This document shows positions 1 through 9,031 of a stretch of 45,785 bases of DNA, piece after piece (within the stretch, counting starts at the first letter, position 1; each line of letters starts with the position of its first letter). The notes beneath the pieces were generated by a model that saw nothing but the letters and a program-made list of their open reading frames with translations, had not been told where the DNA came from and made no database searches. This stretch comes from Verrucomicrobiota bacterium (GTDB taxonomy: Bacteria > Verrucomicrobiota > Verrucomicrobiia > Limisphaerales > UBA9464): positions 1 through 45,785 of the forward strand of contig JARXAF010000193.1 in assembly GCA_029865985.1 (NCBI GenBank), written 5' to 3'. The position numbers and the translations under genes are program-made.

Positions 1-1
1 T

Positions 2-154
2 TGCGGCACGGTGAACATCAATGAAGTGCCGGGATTCCGGGTCGAAAGCTCGCCCTTCGGAGGCATCAAGGACAGCGGCCTCGGCATCAAGGAGGGCGTC
101 ATCGAAGCCATCAAGGGCTACAGCTACGTCAAGACGTTCAGTTTGCCCTGGTAA
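2..154 (+). CDS. Aldehyde dehydrogenase family protein, C-terminal fragment (cut by window start)
   Basis: Frame 2 is open from the first base to a TAA at 152-154 and encodes the last 50 residues of a longer protein. The stretch [20 protein letters not shown] followed by DSGLG-KEGV and ending KTFSLPW is the typical C-terminal segment of NAD(P)-dependent aldehyde dehydrogenases: the 'PFGG-K-SG-G-EG' block forms part of the oligomerisation and cofactor region. The ending resembles the group often annotated as phosphonoacetaldehyde or glyceraldehyde-3-phosphate type dehydrogenases, but substrate cannot be decided because the catalytic Cys and Glu lie outside the window. It converges on the M13 peptidase gene with a 78-bp gap in which I see no clear terminator. 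Confidence 0.85.
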   Translation, partial: CGTVNINEVPGFRVESSPFGGIKDSGLGIKEGVIEAIKGYSYVKTFSLPW

Positions 155-232
155 GCCGGTGATCCGCGTCAGGGCGGCCTGGCAAGGACTGGCTCCTGGA
201 GTCCAAAACCATCCGCCCCGACGCTCTGGCGA

Positions 233-2299
233 TCACCAGATCTTCGCGCGGTCTTCGGGTTTGCGCCACTGAGGCGAACCCTCGGTGATGCCCCAGGCTT
301 GATAGAATTCCGGAAGGTTCACGTGCGGTCCAATGCCCCGGAATTGGCCCGGTGAGTGAGGATCGACCACCAGGCGGCGTTGAAGTTCTGCCTCGCGCCA
401 GTTGACCCGCCAAAGTTGGGAGAGGCTGAGGAAGAACCGCTGTTCCGGAGTCAAACCGTCGATGAGTCGACGACGACTCGGGTCCTTGGCCAAGGCCCGC
501 TGAAGGGCTTCGAACGCAATACTGGTTCCACCCAAGTCGGCGATGTTCTCGCCCAATGTCAGGCGGCCGTTGACCCGCTTTCCAGGCAACGCCTCATAGG
601 AGGAATACTGGTCGATGACCTTGGCCGCCCTCCGATCGAACTCCTTGCCGTCGGCCTCGGTCCACCAGTCGCGCAAATTGCCCTCGGCATCGTACTTGCG
701 GCCCTGATCATCGTAGCCATGGGTGATTTCGTGGCCGATCACCACACCGATGGCTCCATAATTCACCGCGTCATCCGTCTCCAAATCAAAGAACGGCGGC
801 TGCAAAATGCCGGCCGGAAAAACGATCTCGTTCAAGGGCGGGCTGAAGTAGGCGTTGACCGTTTGCGGGGTCATGTGCCACTCGGTCCGATCCACGGCCT
901 TGCCGACCCGAGCCAGATCCCGTCGGGATTCAAAGGCATTGGCCCGGAGCACATTGCCCAGGTGATCATCCCGTCGAACCTCCAACCCCGAATAATCGCG
1001 GAAGCTCTTGGGGTGCCCCACTTTCTCAGTGAAACGGTCAAACTTCTGGAGAGCCTGCCGACGGGTGGCTTCGCCCATCCACTCCAGCTTGGCGAGCCTC
1101 TCCCGGAATACGACGCGCAGGTTGGCGATCATTTCCGACATGCGTGCTGAAGCAGCTGGCGGGAAATGTTTTTCGACATAGAGCCGTCCCAATGCCTCCC
1201 CGAGCGCGCCGTCAATGGACTTGGCAGATCGCTGCCAGCGAGGCTCTTGCTGGGGCTGACCTCGCAGGACGGTTCCGTAAAACGCGAAGGCCTCATTGGC
1301 CGGAGCCGCATGCAAGTGTTCAGCGAGGCTGCTCACCAAATGCCACCGGAGATACGCCAACCAATGGGTCTCTTCGACCTCGGACACCATCAGGTCCAGT
1401 TCCTTGAAAAACTCCGGCTGACCCACGATGACCGTGGCCGGACTCGCAATGCCCGCCGCCTGAAAATAGGCACCCCAAGGCAACCGGGGCGTCAACTGAT
1501 CGAGTTCGGCTCGGGTGAGCTTGTGGTAGTTCTTTTCACGATCCCGCAATTCCGTGCGTGTGCGACAGGCTTTGGCCAGTCGAGTTTCCAGAGCCAGAAT
1601 AGCTTCCGCGGAGTCTTTGGCCTCAGACTCACCATCCCCCAGAAGCCTCAATTGGGCGGCGATGTGCTGACGGTACTGCTCCCGCTGCCGTGCAAAACCC
1701 TCGGCCAAATAGTAGTCCCGGTCGGGAAGCCCAAGTCCCCCTTGCATCAAGTGCAGGGCATACACAGAACTGTTCTTAGCGTCTGCTTGGACACCCATTC
1801 CAAAACCAGCGCCAATTCCCCGAAGGTGCCAGTCCGCCAAAAGGGCCATCGCCGACTCAGGATCCTGCACGGCTTTCAAGCGCTCCCATTCGGGATCCAA
1901 GGGCGCAAACCCCAACCGCTCGATGCGGTTCGTCTCCATGGCAGCGGCATAGAAATCACCCACCTGCCTCCGCGGAGAACCCGCTGGCGCATTCGTTTCA
2001 GCGGCGGCCGAAATGAGGATGCCCCGGATCAGCCACCAATTCCGCTCTTGAAGCTCATCAAAGCCGGCCCAACGCGATTTGTCGGAGGGCACCGGGTTGT
2101 TCCTTCGCCAGGCGCCGGTGGCATATTGATAGAAATTGGTCTTCGGATCGACGGAGCGGTCCACATAGCTCATCGAAAACCGAGGGACCGGCGGCGGGTT
2201 TTCGGCTGCTGAAACCCACTCAGTGGACAAACTGAAACCCAGCAAACCCCACAAGGCTTGTAGGGTGACATTCCATGGACGGCACTGCAGACGAAACAT
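233..2299 (-). CDS. M13 family (neprilysin/PepO-like) zinc metallopeptidase
   Basis: About 688 residues from the chosen start, the usual size for family M13. The C-terminal part carries the zinc motif in GHEITHGYDDQGRKYD (HExxH), then GENIADLGG, which supplies the third zinc-ligand Glu, and just before them NAYFSPPLNEIVFPAGILQP, all hallmarks of M13. The chain ends in Trp, as many family members do. The N-terminus chosen (MFRLQCRPW...) gives a hydrophobic stretch ending near VSAAENPP, which looks like a signal peptide; an upstream in-frame start at 2374 would put 25 non-signal-like residues in front. Likely an exported peptidase cleaving short peptides. It lies downstream of fliN on the same strand (gap about 165 bp), so it may be read through from the flagellar operon, but no motility role is implied by the family. 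Confidence 0.9.
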   Translation of the reverse strand: MFRLQCRPWNVTLQALWGLLGFSLSTEWVSAAENPPPVPRFSMSYVDRSVDPKTNFYQYATGAWRRNNPVPSDKSRWAGFDELQERNWWLIRGILISAAAETNAPAGSPRRQVGDFYAAAMETNRIERLGFAPLDPEWERLKAVQDPESAMALLADWHLRGIGAGFGMGVQADAKNSSVYALHLMQGGLGLPDRDYYLAEGFARQREQYRQHIAAQLRLLGDGESEAKDSAEAILALETRLAKACRTRTELRDREKNYHKLTRAELDQLTPRLPWGAYFQAAGIASPATVIVGQPEFFKELDLMVSEVEETHWLAYLRWHLVSSLAEHLHAAPANEAFAFYGTVLRGQPQQEPRWQRSAKSIDGALGEALGRLYVEKHFPPAASARMSEMIANLRVVFRERLAKLEWMGEATRRQALQKFDRFTEKVGHPKSFRDYSGLEVRRDDHLGNVLRANAFESRRDLARVGKAVDRTEWHMTPQTVNAYFSPPLNEIVFPAGILQPPFFDLETDDAVNYGAIGVVIGHEITHGYDDQGRKYDAEGNLRDWWTEADGKEFDRRAAKVIDQYSSYEALPGKRVNGRLTLGENIADLGGTSIAFEALQRALAKDPSRRRLIDGLTPEQRFFLSLSQLWRVNWREAELQRRLVVDPHSPGQFRGIGPHVNLPEFYQAWGITEGSPQWRKPEDRAKIW

Positions 2300-2464
2300 G
2301 CCGAAGAGGTTGCCTCGGGTGTCCAGGAAATCAATCAACCCGATCCACCGTGTCTGCGAATACTGTCTCGGCAAATACCGTCTCCGCGACTGCCGTTGAG
2401 ACTGAATCGCGGGAGCCTGCGGCGCAGAGCAACGGAAGAAGCCTCGGTTGAAACGCCCGATCTG

Positions 2465-2713
2465 CTAAACCGAGGTCAACAACTCGGTGATCTTGATGCC
2501 GAAGCGATTCTCAACCACCACCACCTCACCGCGTGCGACCAACTTGGTGTTCACGTGCAAGTCCACGGGCGCATCCGCCACCTTGTCCAATTGAACGATC
2601 GATCCGGTGGTCAGGTTCAGCACCTCACGCATCGGCAGGTGGCAGGATCCGAGTTGCACGCTCACCTCGACGGGAACGTCCAACAAAATGGAAAGATCGG
2701 CAGTTTGGCTCAT
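2465..2713 (-). CDS. fliN: Flagellar motor switch protein FliN (short form)
   Basis: An 82-residue protein that is essentially only the SpoA/FliN C-terminal domain: LLDVPVEVSVQLG near the start, LNLTTGSIVQLDK in the middle and RGEVVVVENRFGIKITEL at the end match the family core. FliN forms the lower C-ring with FliM and contacts FliH of the export apparatus. E. coli FliN is about 137 residues; here the variable N-terminal region is almost absent. The start codon overlaps the fliM stop (ATGA at 2710-2713), so the two are translationally coupled. It is the last recognisable flagellar gene of the operon. Confidence 0.93.
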   Translation of the reverse strand: MSQTADLSILLDVPVEVSVQLGSCHLPMREVLNLTTGSIVQLDKVADAPVDLHVNTKLVARGEVVVVENRFGIKITELLTSV

Positions 2714-3750
2714 GGAAGGGGGGCTTGAGGGTTGTTACCCAGAGTGATTTCGTCGATTTCAACGGCCCACCGGCCGTCCACGGTACCGAGACGACCGTAA
2801 TACCGTTTTTCAGAGGCCAGCTTCACCTGCACGCGTTCGGCAAATTCCGGCGGCAAAGGAACAACATCTCCCACACGCAAACCAACGACGTCCTTGGCCC
2901 GGAGCTTCAATCCGTTGGATTCGGCTGAAACCATCATCGGTGTGTCGTCATAATGGGAATTCCAGCTCCCGCTGCGTTCCGAAGGCGCATCCGGCAAATC
3001 TTCCGGGCCGGGCTTCAAACGAGAACTCAACATGTGAACGATGGGTTCGATCGTCCAGTAGGGGAAAGCGATTTGCATGGTCTCGGTGCAATCGTTCACC
3101 CGCGCTTCAATCGCCAAGACGAGCATGATGGCGTCGGGATCGACAGTCTGGAGGAAAAGACCGTTGCTCTCATGGCCAAAGAGCATGGGCCGCAAGTCTT
3201 GATAACGGGCCCAGTGCGTGCACCACTCCGTGAGCAGCAACAAGACAACCTGATCCAACAGGGTCACCTCGAGTTCGGAAAGTTCCCGGTTTCCGGTTAC
3301 CGAATGTCCAGGGCCGCCCAACAGTCGATCAACAATGGTCAGACCCAGTCGGGGAGGAACATCCAACAGGCAAATGCCGCGCAACGGCTCCACCCGAAAA
3401 AGAGAAATGTGGGTGGGACTGTTGAGACTTTCGCACCATTGCCGGAAGGAAATCGTGTGCAACTGCGACATCTGCAAGACGAACTCAACCCGCAGATAGA
3501 TTGAAAGCCGCGCAGAGAGAGCCTGGATGAATTCCTCGTGGTGGATGCGCAGTTTCCGCAGCTCGATCGGAGAGAGGAAGACCGGTGTCCGGAAGTCATA
3601 AGCTGAAATGGAGTCCCGGTTCTGGTTACTCCTTCGGCCGTTCGACTGAAGAACGACAGTATTCGATTCCTCCTCCTGAACCTGCTGCAGGAGACGCTCT
3701 ACCTCTGACTGGGAGAGCACATCCCCCATGGATCCGGCGGAGTCAGACAT
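2710..3750 (-). CDS. fliM: Flagellar motor switch protein FliM
   Basis: 346 residues, normal FliM length. The N-terminal LSQSEVERLLQQV is the usual FliM lead-in (LSQxExDxLL). The middle domain has VDRLLGGPGHSV, the GGxG-containing motif involved in binding FliG, and the C-terminal ~75 residues form a SpoA domain (LRAKDVVGLRVGDVVPLPPE). FliM is the middle ring of the rotor switch, linking FliG to FliN and receiving CheY-P. The extreme N-terminal CheY-binding EN segment of enterobacteria is replaced by a short Ser/Gly-rich lead. Sits 20 bp after fliL and overlaps fliN by 4 bp. Confidence 0.95.
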   Translation of the reverse strand: MSDSAGSMGDVLSQSEVERLLQQVQEEESNTVVLQSNGRRSNQNRDSISAYDFRTPVFLSPIELRKLRIHHEEFIQALSARLSIYLRVEFVLQMSQLHTISFRQWCESLNSPTHISLFRVEPLRGICLLDVPPRLGLTIVDRLLGGPGHSVTGNRELSELEVTLLDQVVLLLLTEWCTHWARYQDLRPMLFGHESNGLFLQTVDPDAIMLVLAIEARVNDCTETMQIAFPYWTIEPIVHMLSSRLKPGPEDLPDAPSERSGSWNSHYDDTPMMVSAESNGLKLRAKDVVGLRVGDVVPLPPEFAERVQVKLASEKRYYGRLGTVDGRWAVEIDEITLGNNPQAPLP

Positions 3751-3770
3751 AGAATTCGAGGCGAGAAGAT

Positions 3771-4382
3771 TTACTGGACGGCCAGATCGGGAATCACGAC
3801 GTCCGAAAAGGAATTCGGAGGCAACACCCTTTGGAAGGCGCTCTTCAATTCCGCTTTGATCGTCGTTCTGGCCCCTTGGCGCTCGATATCCACCAAGGTT
3901 TTGGTGTGAAGCAAGGCAGACGCTGCATCCCGCAGATCATGTCCCCGGTTTTTCACCAAATCCTCAAGCTTGGGGTTCGTGCCGCGAATCCCGATCTTGG
4001 CCATCAACAGGCGGGAACCCATGGTGCCGGCGACGTTGACCGTAACGGCGTCCAGCATATGGGTGGCATCGGACGAAGCTCCATGCCCCTTGGAATCAGA
4101 CCCGTGGGAATCGCTTTTGGCCGGTGCCGAATGCCCAGTGTCGTGAGAAGCTGAGGCTCCGTGGGAAGCGTCATCTTGAGACGCTTCATCACCGTGGTCT
4201 CCTTGAGCTGCTCCAGGGGCCACGGCTGATTGATTCAAACGCGGCAACAACACGTACTGGGTCATCGCGAAAGCAATCACGGGCAACAGCACGATGTTGA
4301 GGATCAAGGGCAACATCGACTTGATGCCACCGGATGATTCGGGTTTCGAACCCTCATTCTTGTCTGAAGCAGGAGCAGCCAT
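3771..4382 (-). CDS. fliL: Flagellar basal body-associated protein FliL with His/Ser/Asp-rich linker
   Basis: 203 residues. A single membrane helix (about residues 21-45, SMLPLILNIVLLPVIAFAMT) follows a short cytoplasmic tail. The C-terminal ~95 residues (LDAVTVNVAGTMGSRLLMAK ... PPNSFSDVVIPDLAVQ) fit the periplasmic FliL domain, which surrounds stator units and supports torque. Between helix and domain is an unusually polar low-complexity stretch (about residues 60-108) with roughly ten His interspersed with Ser, Asp, Gly and Ala (e.g. ASHGASASHDTGHSAP). Such a linker could bind divalent metal or simply act as a flexible spacer; this is inference. Placement between flgE and fliM supports the call; the sequence match itself is moderate, as is usual for FliL. 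Confidence 0.85.
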   Translation of the reverse strand: MAAPASDKNEGSKPESSGGIKSMLPLILNIVLLPVIAFAMTQYVLLPRLNQSAVAPGAAQGDHGDEASQDDASHGASASHDTGHSAPAKSDSHGSDSKGHGASSDATHMLDAVTVNVAGTMGSRLLMAKIGIRGTNPKLEDLVKNRGHDLRDAASALLHTKTLVDIERQGARTTIKAELKSAFQRVLPPNSFSDVVIPDLAVQ

Positions 4383-4410
4383 AATTTCCGGGGTTTATCC
4401 AGTCAGCCTA

Positions 4411-5265
4411 TCAACGCTTGAGGTTGATCAGCTCCTGGAGGATTTCGTCAGAAGTAGTGATAATCTTGGCGTTGGCCTGATAGCCACGCTGCGTGACCAT
4501 AAGATCAGTGAACTGCGTAGCCAAATCAACATTCGCTTGTTCCAGCGACTGCCATCGAATTTGACCACGTCCCCCTTCACCAGCAACCCCCAGACCCGAT
4601 GGGCCGGCCGCGGCCAGATTGCTGAAACGGTTGTTGCCAACTTTGCTCAAAGCATTGATGTCCTTGAAGGTCTGAACTTGGATTTGGGCGATCTTGAAGG
4701 GGGCTGGGGGCGTGGCCGGCGGCGGAACCAACGTGCTCCGGAGCGTCAGGTTCACATCTCCGTTGGAATCGATCCGCCATGAAACCGCTTCGGTGTCGGC
4801 CGGAAGATTGGAAGGAGTCAACGTGATCCGGATATCGCTGGTCGTCGTCACATCGGGATCCGACGAGACACCCTGAACCCGCATCCCGTCAGACGTCGTG
4901 AGGAAACCTTGAGCATCCGCCCGAAAATCTCCAGCGCGAGTCGCGTACGTTGCGGTGGTGGCCGTGTCACGGACCACAAAGAATCCGCTTCCATCGATGG
5001 CCATGTCGTAGGGCTGGCCAGTAGAGTCGATATTGCCTTGGGCAAAGCTGTTGGAGACCTGCGCCAGCGAGACACCATTTCCGATTCCGGAAGCGGTCGT
5101 GTTGTTCGAAAACTGGGAGAGCTTCTGACTGAAGACATCGGCTCCCTGAGCACGTCCGGCGCGGAAGCCGACGGTGTTCACATTGGCAATGTTGTTTCCG
5201 ATGACGTCCAGTTTTTCCTGCTGGAAACGCAGACCAGTAACGGCGGTATTGAGGGATCTAAGCAT
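4411..5265 (-). CDS. flgE: Flagellar hook protein FlgE (short form; FlgE/F/G family)
   Basis: 284 residues. The N-terminus LRSLNTAVTGLRFQQEKLDV then GNNIANVNTVGFRA is the flagellar rod/hook N-terminal helix signature, and DMAIDGSGFFVV is the typical FlgE/F/G domain D0-D1 motif. The C-terminus (NVDLATQFTDLMVTQRGYQA) is the matching rod/hook C-terminal helix. Rod, hook and FlgF/FlgG proteins share these ends; its position directly after the hook-cap gene flgD favours hook protein FlgE. At 284 residues it is much shorter than the ~400-residue enterobacterial hook protein and is missing most of the outer D2 region, so a FlgF-like role cannot be excluded. Confidence 0.85.
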   Translation of the reverse strand: MLRSLNTAVTGLRFQQEKLDVIGNNIANVNTVGFRAGRAQGADVFSQKLSQFSNNTTASGIGNGVSLAQVSNSFAQGNIDSTGQPYDMAIDGSGFFVVRDTATTATYATRAGDFRADAQGFLTTSDGMRVQGVSSDPDVTTTSDIRITLTPSNLPADTEAVSWRIDSNGDVNLTLRSTLVPPPATPPAPFKIAQIQVQTFKDINALSKVGNNRFSNLAAAGPSGLGVAGEGGRGQIRWQSLEQANVDLATQFTDLMVTQRGYQANAKIITTSDEILQELINLKR

Positions 5266-5286
5266 AGGATTCTTTGACTTGGATGT

Positions 5287-5919
5287 TTATTTGGCGAACG
5301 AGCCCAGGATCTGACCCAGTTTCTTTGGAAGAGCTTTTAATTCGGCTGCGCTGACCGGAAGAGACGGGAACCCCGAGGACGGGGTGGCGTCGGCTTTGGG
5401 AAGCGCCTTGTCTGCGGGAATCGCGTCGGTCCCTTCGGGAGATGGAGACGTGATCGACGGCGCGCGAACAATGTTCACGCGAGCAATATCGTACGGCACA
5501 TCGTCCACGACCAACTGCGGGTTACCTCCGTTGAATCGAACCTCGGTCACGAGGCCCTCAACGGTATTCTTTGTCGCCGGATCCTGAAGAGAGACCCATT
5601 GACCCAGAAATTGATTGGCTTGGGAGCCCTTGAACTGCGAGCGGAGACCAGCAATGTCGGCCTGCATCAATCGCGTCTGGTCCAGCGTGTTGAACTGAGC
5701 CATCTGGGCGATGAAATCCGTATCCTTCTGAGGATTCATGGGATCCTGATAGGAAAACTGGGCGGCGATCAGCTTGAAGAAATCATCCTGCCCCAAGGTA
5801 CGGTTGGGTTTCCGCCCGACGAACTGGGCTCCCGATGGATCCGTGGTCGCGGTGGAGCCAATAGGGCTCTGGGTCTCGTAGGAGTTGCCCAAGGTTCGGT
5901 TGGAAATATCGAGATTCAT
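5287..5919 (-). CDS. flgD: Flagellar hook assembly (cap) protein FlgD
   Basis: 210 residues. The conserved N-terminal FlgD block is clear: LGQDDFFKLIAAQFSYQDPM followed by NPQKDTDFIAQMAQFNTLDQ. FlgD sits on the growing hook tip and lets FlgE subunits fold in place. The middle (VSLQDPATKNTVEGLVTEVR) resembles the small beta domain used for 'linking' segments; the C-terminus is Pro/Ala/Ser-rich and not conserved. Follows fliK with 3 bp between the genes and precedes flgE by 21 bp. Confidence 0.93.
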   Translation of the reverse strand: MNLDISNRTLGNSYETQSPIGSTATTDPSGAQFVGRKPNRTLGQDDFFKLIAAQFSYQDPMNPQKDTDFIAQMAQFNTLDQTRLMQADIAGLRSQFKGSQANQFLGQWVSLQDPATKNTVEGLVTEVRFNGGNPQLVVDDVPYDIARVNIVRAPSITSPSPEGTDAIPADKALPKADATPSSGFPSLPVSAAELKALPKKLGQILGSFAK

Positions 5920-5922
5920 GGA

Positions 5923-8373
5923 TCAGGCCCAGGATTCGAGAAGGTGGCGGTGGTCAGGCTTCTTGGCTGAAGCGTTGGCAGACCGGGTAGAGGCAGGCCG
6001 CATCGGCTGACCTGTTTCGCCTCGACCCCAGGAAGTCCCATTATGCGTTTCCTGAGGCGTCTGCTGGTTCTTTCCGCGGCCTCCCGAATTGGCAGAACGT
6101 TCCCCAGCAGAATCAGCGGAATCGCGGGAGGTCGAGGGTGGAGATGACGGACGTTCAAGAGGCAACAAGTGCACTCCTTGAGCCCGCAATTGTTGCTGCA
6201 ATTCGGACCAACCTTCCGAGATGGCCTGCGAATCACCACGCTCCATGGTGGCTCGGATTTCGAGACGCCCCTCTCTGCGCCGCAGGTCTACCCGCAGCTC
6301 GGAATGGGCATCCGGTTTGAGAACCGCAGTCATCACGCCAGAACGAAGCCTCTGCATGAGGACCACCTCGCCGGAAAGTTGATCCGCAAGGCGACTGATG
6401 GATCGGGCCTGCGGCAGCTGAGGCGTCTCAGGAACTTCCGCCAGTTGGGCCGACTCGGTTTTACCGAGCGCCAACGAAGATATCACCGCCTGAGAGTCTA
6501 CCGTCCGGGAATCAGACGCGTTGAAAGGCAATGCGCTGTGCTGCGATCCTTTTTCCGAAAGACCCGAATCGCGCTTCTGAAGCGCTCCCTCGGGGGCAGA
6601 CGGTTGAAATCGATCGCTGGTCATCGCAGAACCCGGAGACGCAGAAGTCATGCCAGACCGTTTCATCGAAGGTGTCACATCCGAATCCACGCCTTTTTCA
6701 CCCTTTGAAAATGAGCCGTTAAATAAGGGGTTTTCTAGGGTTTTTTGAGATTTGACCGGGCCTGAAGCAGGAGGAACAAACCCCGACGGTGCAGCCTTTG
6801 TTGCCCTTTCTTCGACGCTCGCATAGGCAAGGTCTGCCGTCTCGGATAGCGGCAATTCCGGTCGTTGCCGGGGATTTTCCGCCCCGTGGATCATGGACCG
6901 ATCCACCAAAATGGCAGCCCCGGAATCCTGCTTTTCCACGGATTGGGAGGTGCTAGAGGTGAACGGATCCCCCTCCTTGCGCACCGCGTCGGCCTCGGGT
7001 GAACCATTGGATTCCTGTGGAAGTCTCGCATCCTCCCGAACCACGAGTGAATGATCGGAAATCCTGTCATGACCCATGGGGTACGGATTCAAATCCTGCT
7101 CTGCAAAGGGCGAGTTGAGAGCGAGTAGCGACTCCGAAGTCTGAGTCTTGTCCTCGCCCCTTGAAATCTCATCCTCGAAAAGACCCGCTCCAAAAGTCAC
7201 AACCTCTGTTTCCTGAGACGGAGCAGAGGCTGGCGGTACCGCTTCCAAACCAGCCATGAGCGAATTCGAGAATGCTTGCCCAACTTCACGGCCAGGAATA
7301 ACGCGACGGATCTCCGCCGCCCATCGGGTTTGAGCAAGCAATGGTTTTTGAACATCAGGTACCGGGATCGAGCCATCGGGTGGAGATGCCTCGGCATCAA
7401 CCACCTTGAAACCCTCCAAGACCTCCCGTGCCGGCGATTTTTCAGCGGAATCACCAACCGGACTGGCAAACATCGGCCGGGTGGCCAGAGCCGCGGCCCC
7501 CACTTCTGGAGTCCAAGTCCTCTGCAAGATCGGGCGGGCTGCGCTCTGACGAGCCTTCAACTCCGAGCCCATCATGGCGGGTAAGCCCGCTTCTGACTCC
7601 GCCCGTTTTGCAGACTGCGCACTCGGCACGTCGGGTCCGGAAGTTTCTGGTTTGGTCCAAAAAAGGGGAGCGGATCCGACCAGCGGAAGCCGCTTCCCGT
7701 CCGCTGAGGGGAGAGAGTGGGTGGAACCGATTTGGGAGGCGTCAACGGCACTCGCGCCCACCTGTGGATTCGGCTCTGCAGGCAACTCTTGAGCAGGCAA
7801 TTGAATGGGCTGGACCAAGATTGGAATCCACCAGTCGGGCAGCCTATCCATTGCGGACTCGGATAATTCTGCCGGAGGCAGGTCCTGATTCGCGGCTTGA
7901 TCCCGGCGGTCGCCTCCCTCGAATGGTGTGGCTTCAGAACCCGTTGAATCTTTGCTTTGTAGCGGATCAGGGCTTTTTCTGACCGAAGGAGAAGGCATCC
8001 ACGGACGAACTGACGGCGATTCCGCCCGGTCCACCAACGATTCCACCGGCACCCATCCCAGCTCCGATTCCTCTGAATTCTGCAGGGATACGCTTGGACT
8101 GGATTCCGTGACCGTAACCGTAGCCCTTCCCGAAGGGGCCTGAATCCTCAGAGGAACCTCTACCACCACAATGGGAACAACTCCTGAAACCGGAGTCGTC
8201 AGCTGAGCTTCTCCGTCTGCGAATTTCATGGCTCCCGACACCATCGTTTCAAAGGATGCCGTGGCCGTAGCCGCCGCGGGAAACTCTGCCAAGGTATTGG
8301 CAATGGTTCCACCCAAGGCAGGACCGCCCATGGATGGGGAAACCTCTGCCCCCAGGGTTTTCAGGGACATCAT
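5923..8373 (-). CDS. fliK: Flagellar hook-length control protein FliK (very long)
   Basis: 816 residues, about twice the usual FliK length. The first ~690 residues are low-complexity, rich in Ser, Pro, Glu, Ala and Gln, without a recognisable fold, as expected for the extended ruler part. The conserved FliK C-terminal domain is at about 690-765: LSGEVVLMQRLRSGVMTAVL then KPDAHSELRVDLRRREGRLE, matching the 'L.P..LG.v.v.l....g.l.v.f' family core. It is followed by a disordered Ser/Gly/Asn-rich tail. FliK measures hook length and switches export specificity. Start codon overlaps the stop of the motE-like gene (ATGA at 8370-8373). Confidence 0.85.
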   Translation of the reverse strand: MMSLKTLGAEVSPSMGGPALGGTIANTLAEFPAAATATASFETMVSGAMKFADGEAQLTTPVSGVVPIVVVEVPLRIQAPSGRATVTVTESSPSVSLQNSEESELGWVPVESLVDRAESPSVRPWMPSPSVRKSPDPLQSKDSTGSEATPFEGGDRRDQAANQDLPPAELSESAMDRLPDWWIPILVQPIQLPAQELPAEPNPQVGASAVDASQIGSTHSLPSADGKRLPLVGSAPLFWTKPETSGPDVPSAQSAKRAESEAGLPAMMGSELKARQSAARPILQRTWTPEVGAAALATRPMFASPVGDSAEKSPAREVLEGFKVVDAEASPPDGSIPVPDVQKPLLAQTRWAAEIRRVIPGREVGQAFSNSLMAGLEAVPPASAPSQETEVVTFGAGLFEDEISRGEDKTQTSESLLALNSPFAEQDLNPYPMGHDRISDHSLVVREDARLPQESNGSPEADAVRKEGDPFTSSTSQSVEKQDSGAAILVDRSMIHGAENPRQRPELPLSETADLAYASVEERATKAAPSGFVPPASGPVKSQKTLENPLFNGSFSKGEKGVDSDVTPSMKRSGMTSASPGSAMTSDRFQPSAPEGALQKRDSGLSEKGSQHSALPFNASDSRTVDSQAVISSLALGKTESAQLAEVPETPQLPQARSISRLADQLSGEVVLMQRLRSGVMTAVLKPDAHSELRVDLRRREGRLEIRATMERGDSQAISEGWSELQQQLRAQGVHLLPLERPSSPPSTSRDSADSAGERSANSGGRGKNQQTPQETHNGTSWGRGETGQPMRPASTRSANASAKKPDHRHLLESWA

Positions 8374-9014
8374 GGCTTTTTGGCGGTCGGAACCAGTCGA
8401 AGCTTGTCCGAAAGACTGGCCGCCAATTTGGCCCTTTGGGCATCAGTCTTGGCCAAAGCATCCAAAACGAGCCCATTCTGGTCGTCCTTCATTTGGCTCA
8501 TGACCTTCACGACAAACTTCTCATCCAGTTCCGCAAAAACCTTCGCCACACTGGCCGGCTCCATTCCGGCGTAGGTTTTGGCCAAACGCTTCACATTGGC
8601 GGCTTCGTCACCCTGGATCTGTATGAGATGACGATCGATTTCCTCCCGAAGCCTGACCACGGACTGAGTCACCGAAGCCAGTTCGGCGCGCTCTGCCGCT
8701 ATGCGCTGCCCCAACTCGTCGAGTTCCTTCTTCCTTAACTGGAACGTATTGCTCGCCTGATGAAGGTAAGTGACCAATTCATCGATATCCGCATTATAGA
8801 AGTCCCAAGACGGCCCCTGCTCCTTGGGGAGATCTTCAGCTGTTTTTCCAGCATAGGGAGACCCTCCAACTGTGTCGGTTTCGTTCACCTTCACCGTCTT
8901 CGAAGCGGGCGGCTTCGGCGGCTTGTATCCCTTGATGAGCACCGCCGCGGTGACCGCCAGATACATCAATGCCCCAATCAGGGATCCAACAATGGGAAGA
9001 ATGTTCGCTTTCAC
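8370..9014 (-). CDS. MotE-like flagellar protein (membrane helix, coiled coil, MgtE-N type domain)
   Basis: 214 residues with a single N-terminal membrane helix (IVGSLIGALMYLAVTAAVLI), a Pro/Lys linker, a long coiled coil (about residues 75-140: FQLRKKELDELGQRIAAERA onward) and a C-terminal helical region (KTYAGMEPASVAKVFAELDE ... KVMSQMKDDQNGLVLDALAK) that matches the MgtE-N/FliG-like repeats of MotE-type proteins. MotE homologues in alphaproteobacteria and similar proteins next to fliJ elsewhere chaperone or anchor stator and basal-body parts. The position between fliJ and fliK is typical for this group. The exact partner is not known. Confidence 0.75.
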   Translation of the reverse strand: MKANILPIVGSLIGALMYLAVTAAVLIKGYKPPKPPASKTVKVNETDTVGGSPYAGKTAEDLPKEQGPSWDFYNADIDELVTYLHQASNTFQLRKKELDELGQRIAAERAELASVTQSVVRLREEIDRHLIQIQGDEAANVKRLAKTYAGMEPASVAKVFAELDEKFVVKVMSQMKDDQNGLVLDALAKTDAQRAKLAASLSDKLRLVPTAKKP

Positions 9015-9031
9015 AGGATCTGGAGAGTTTA

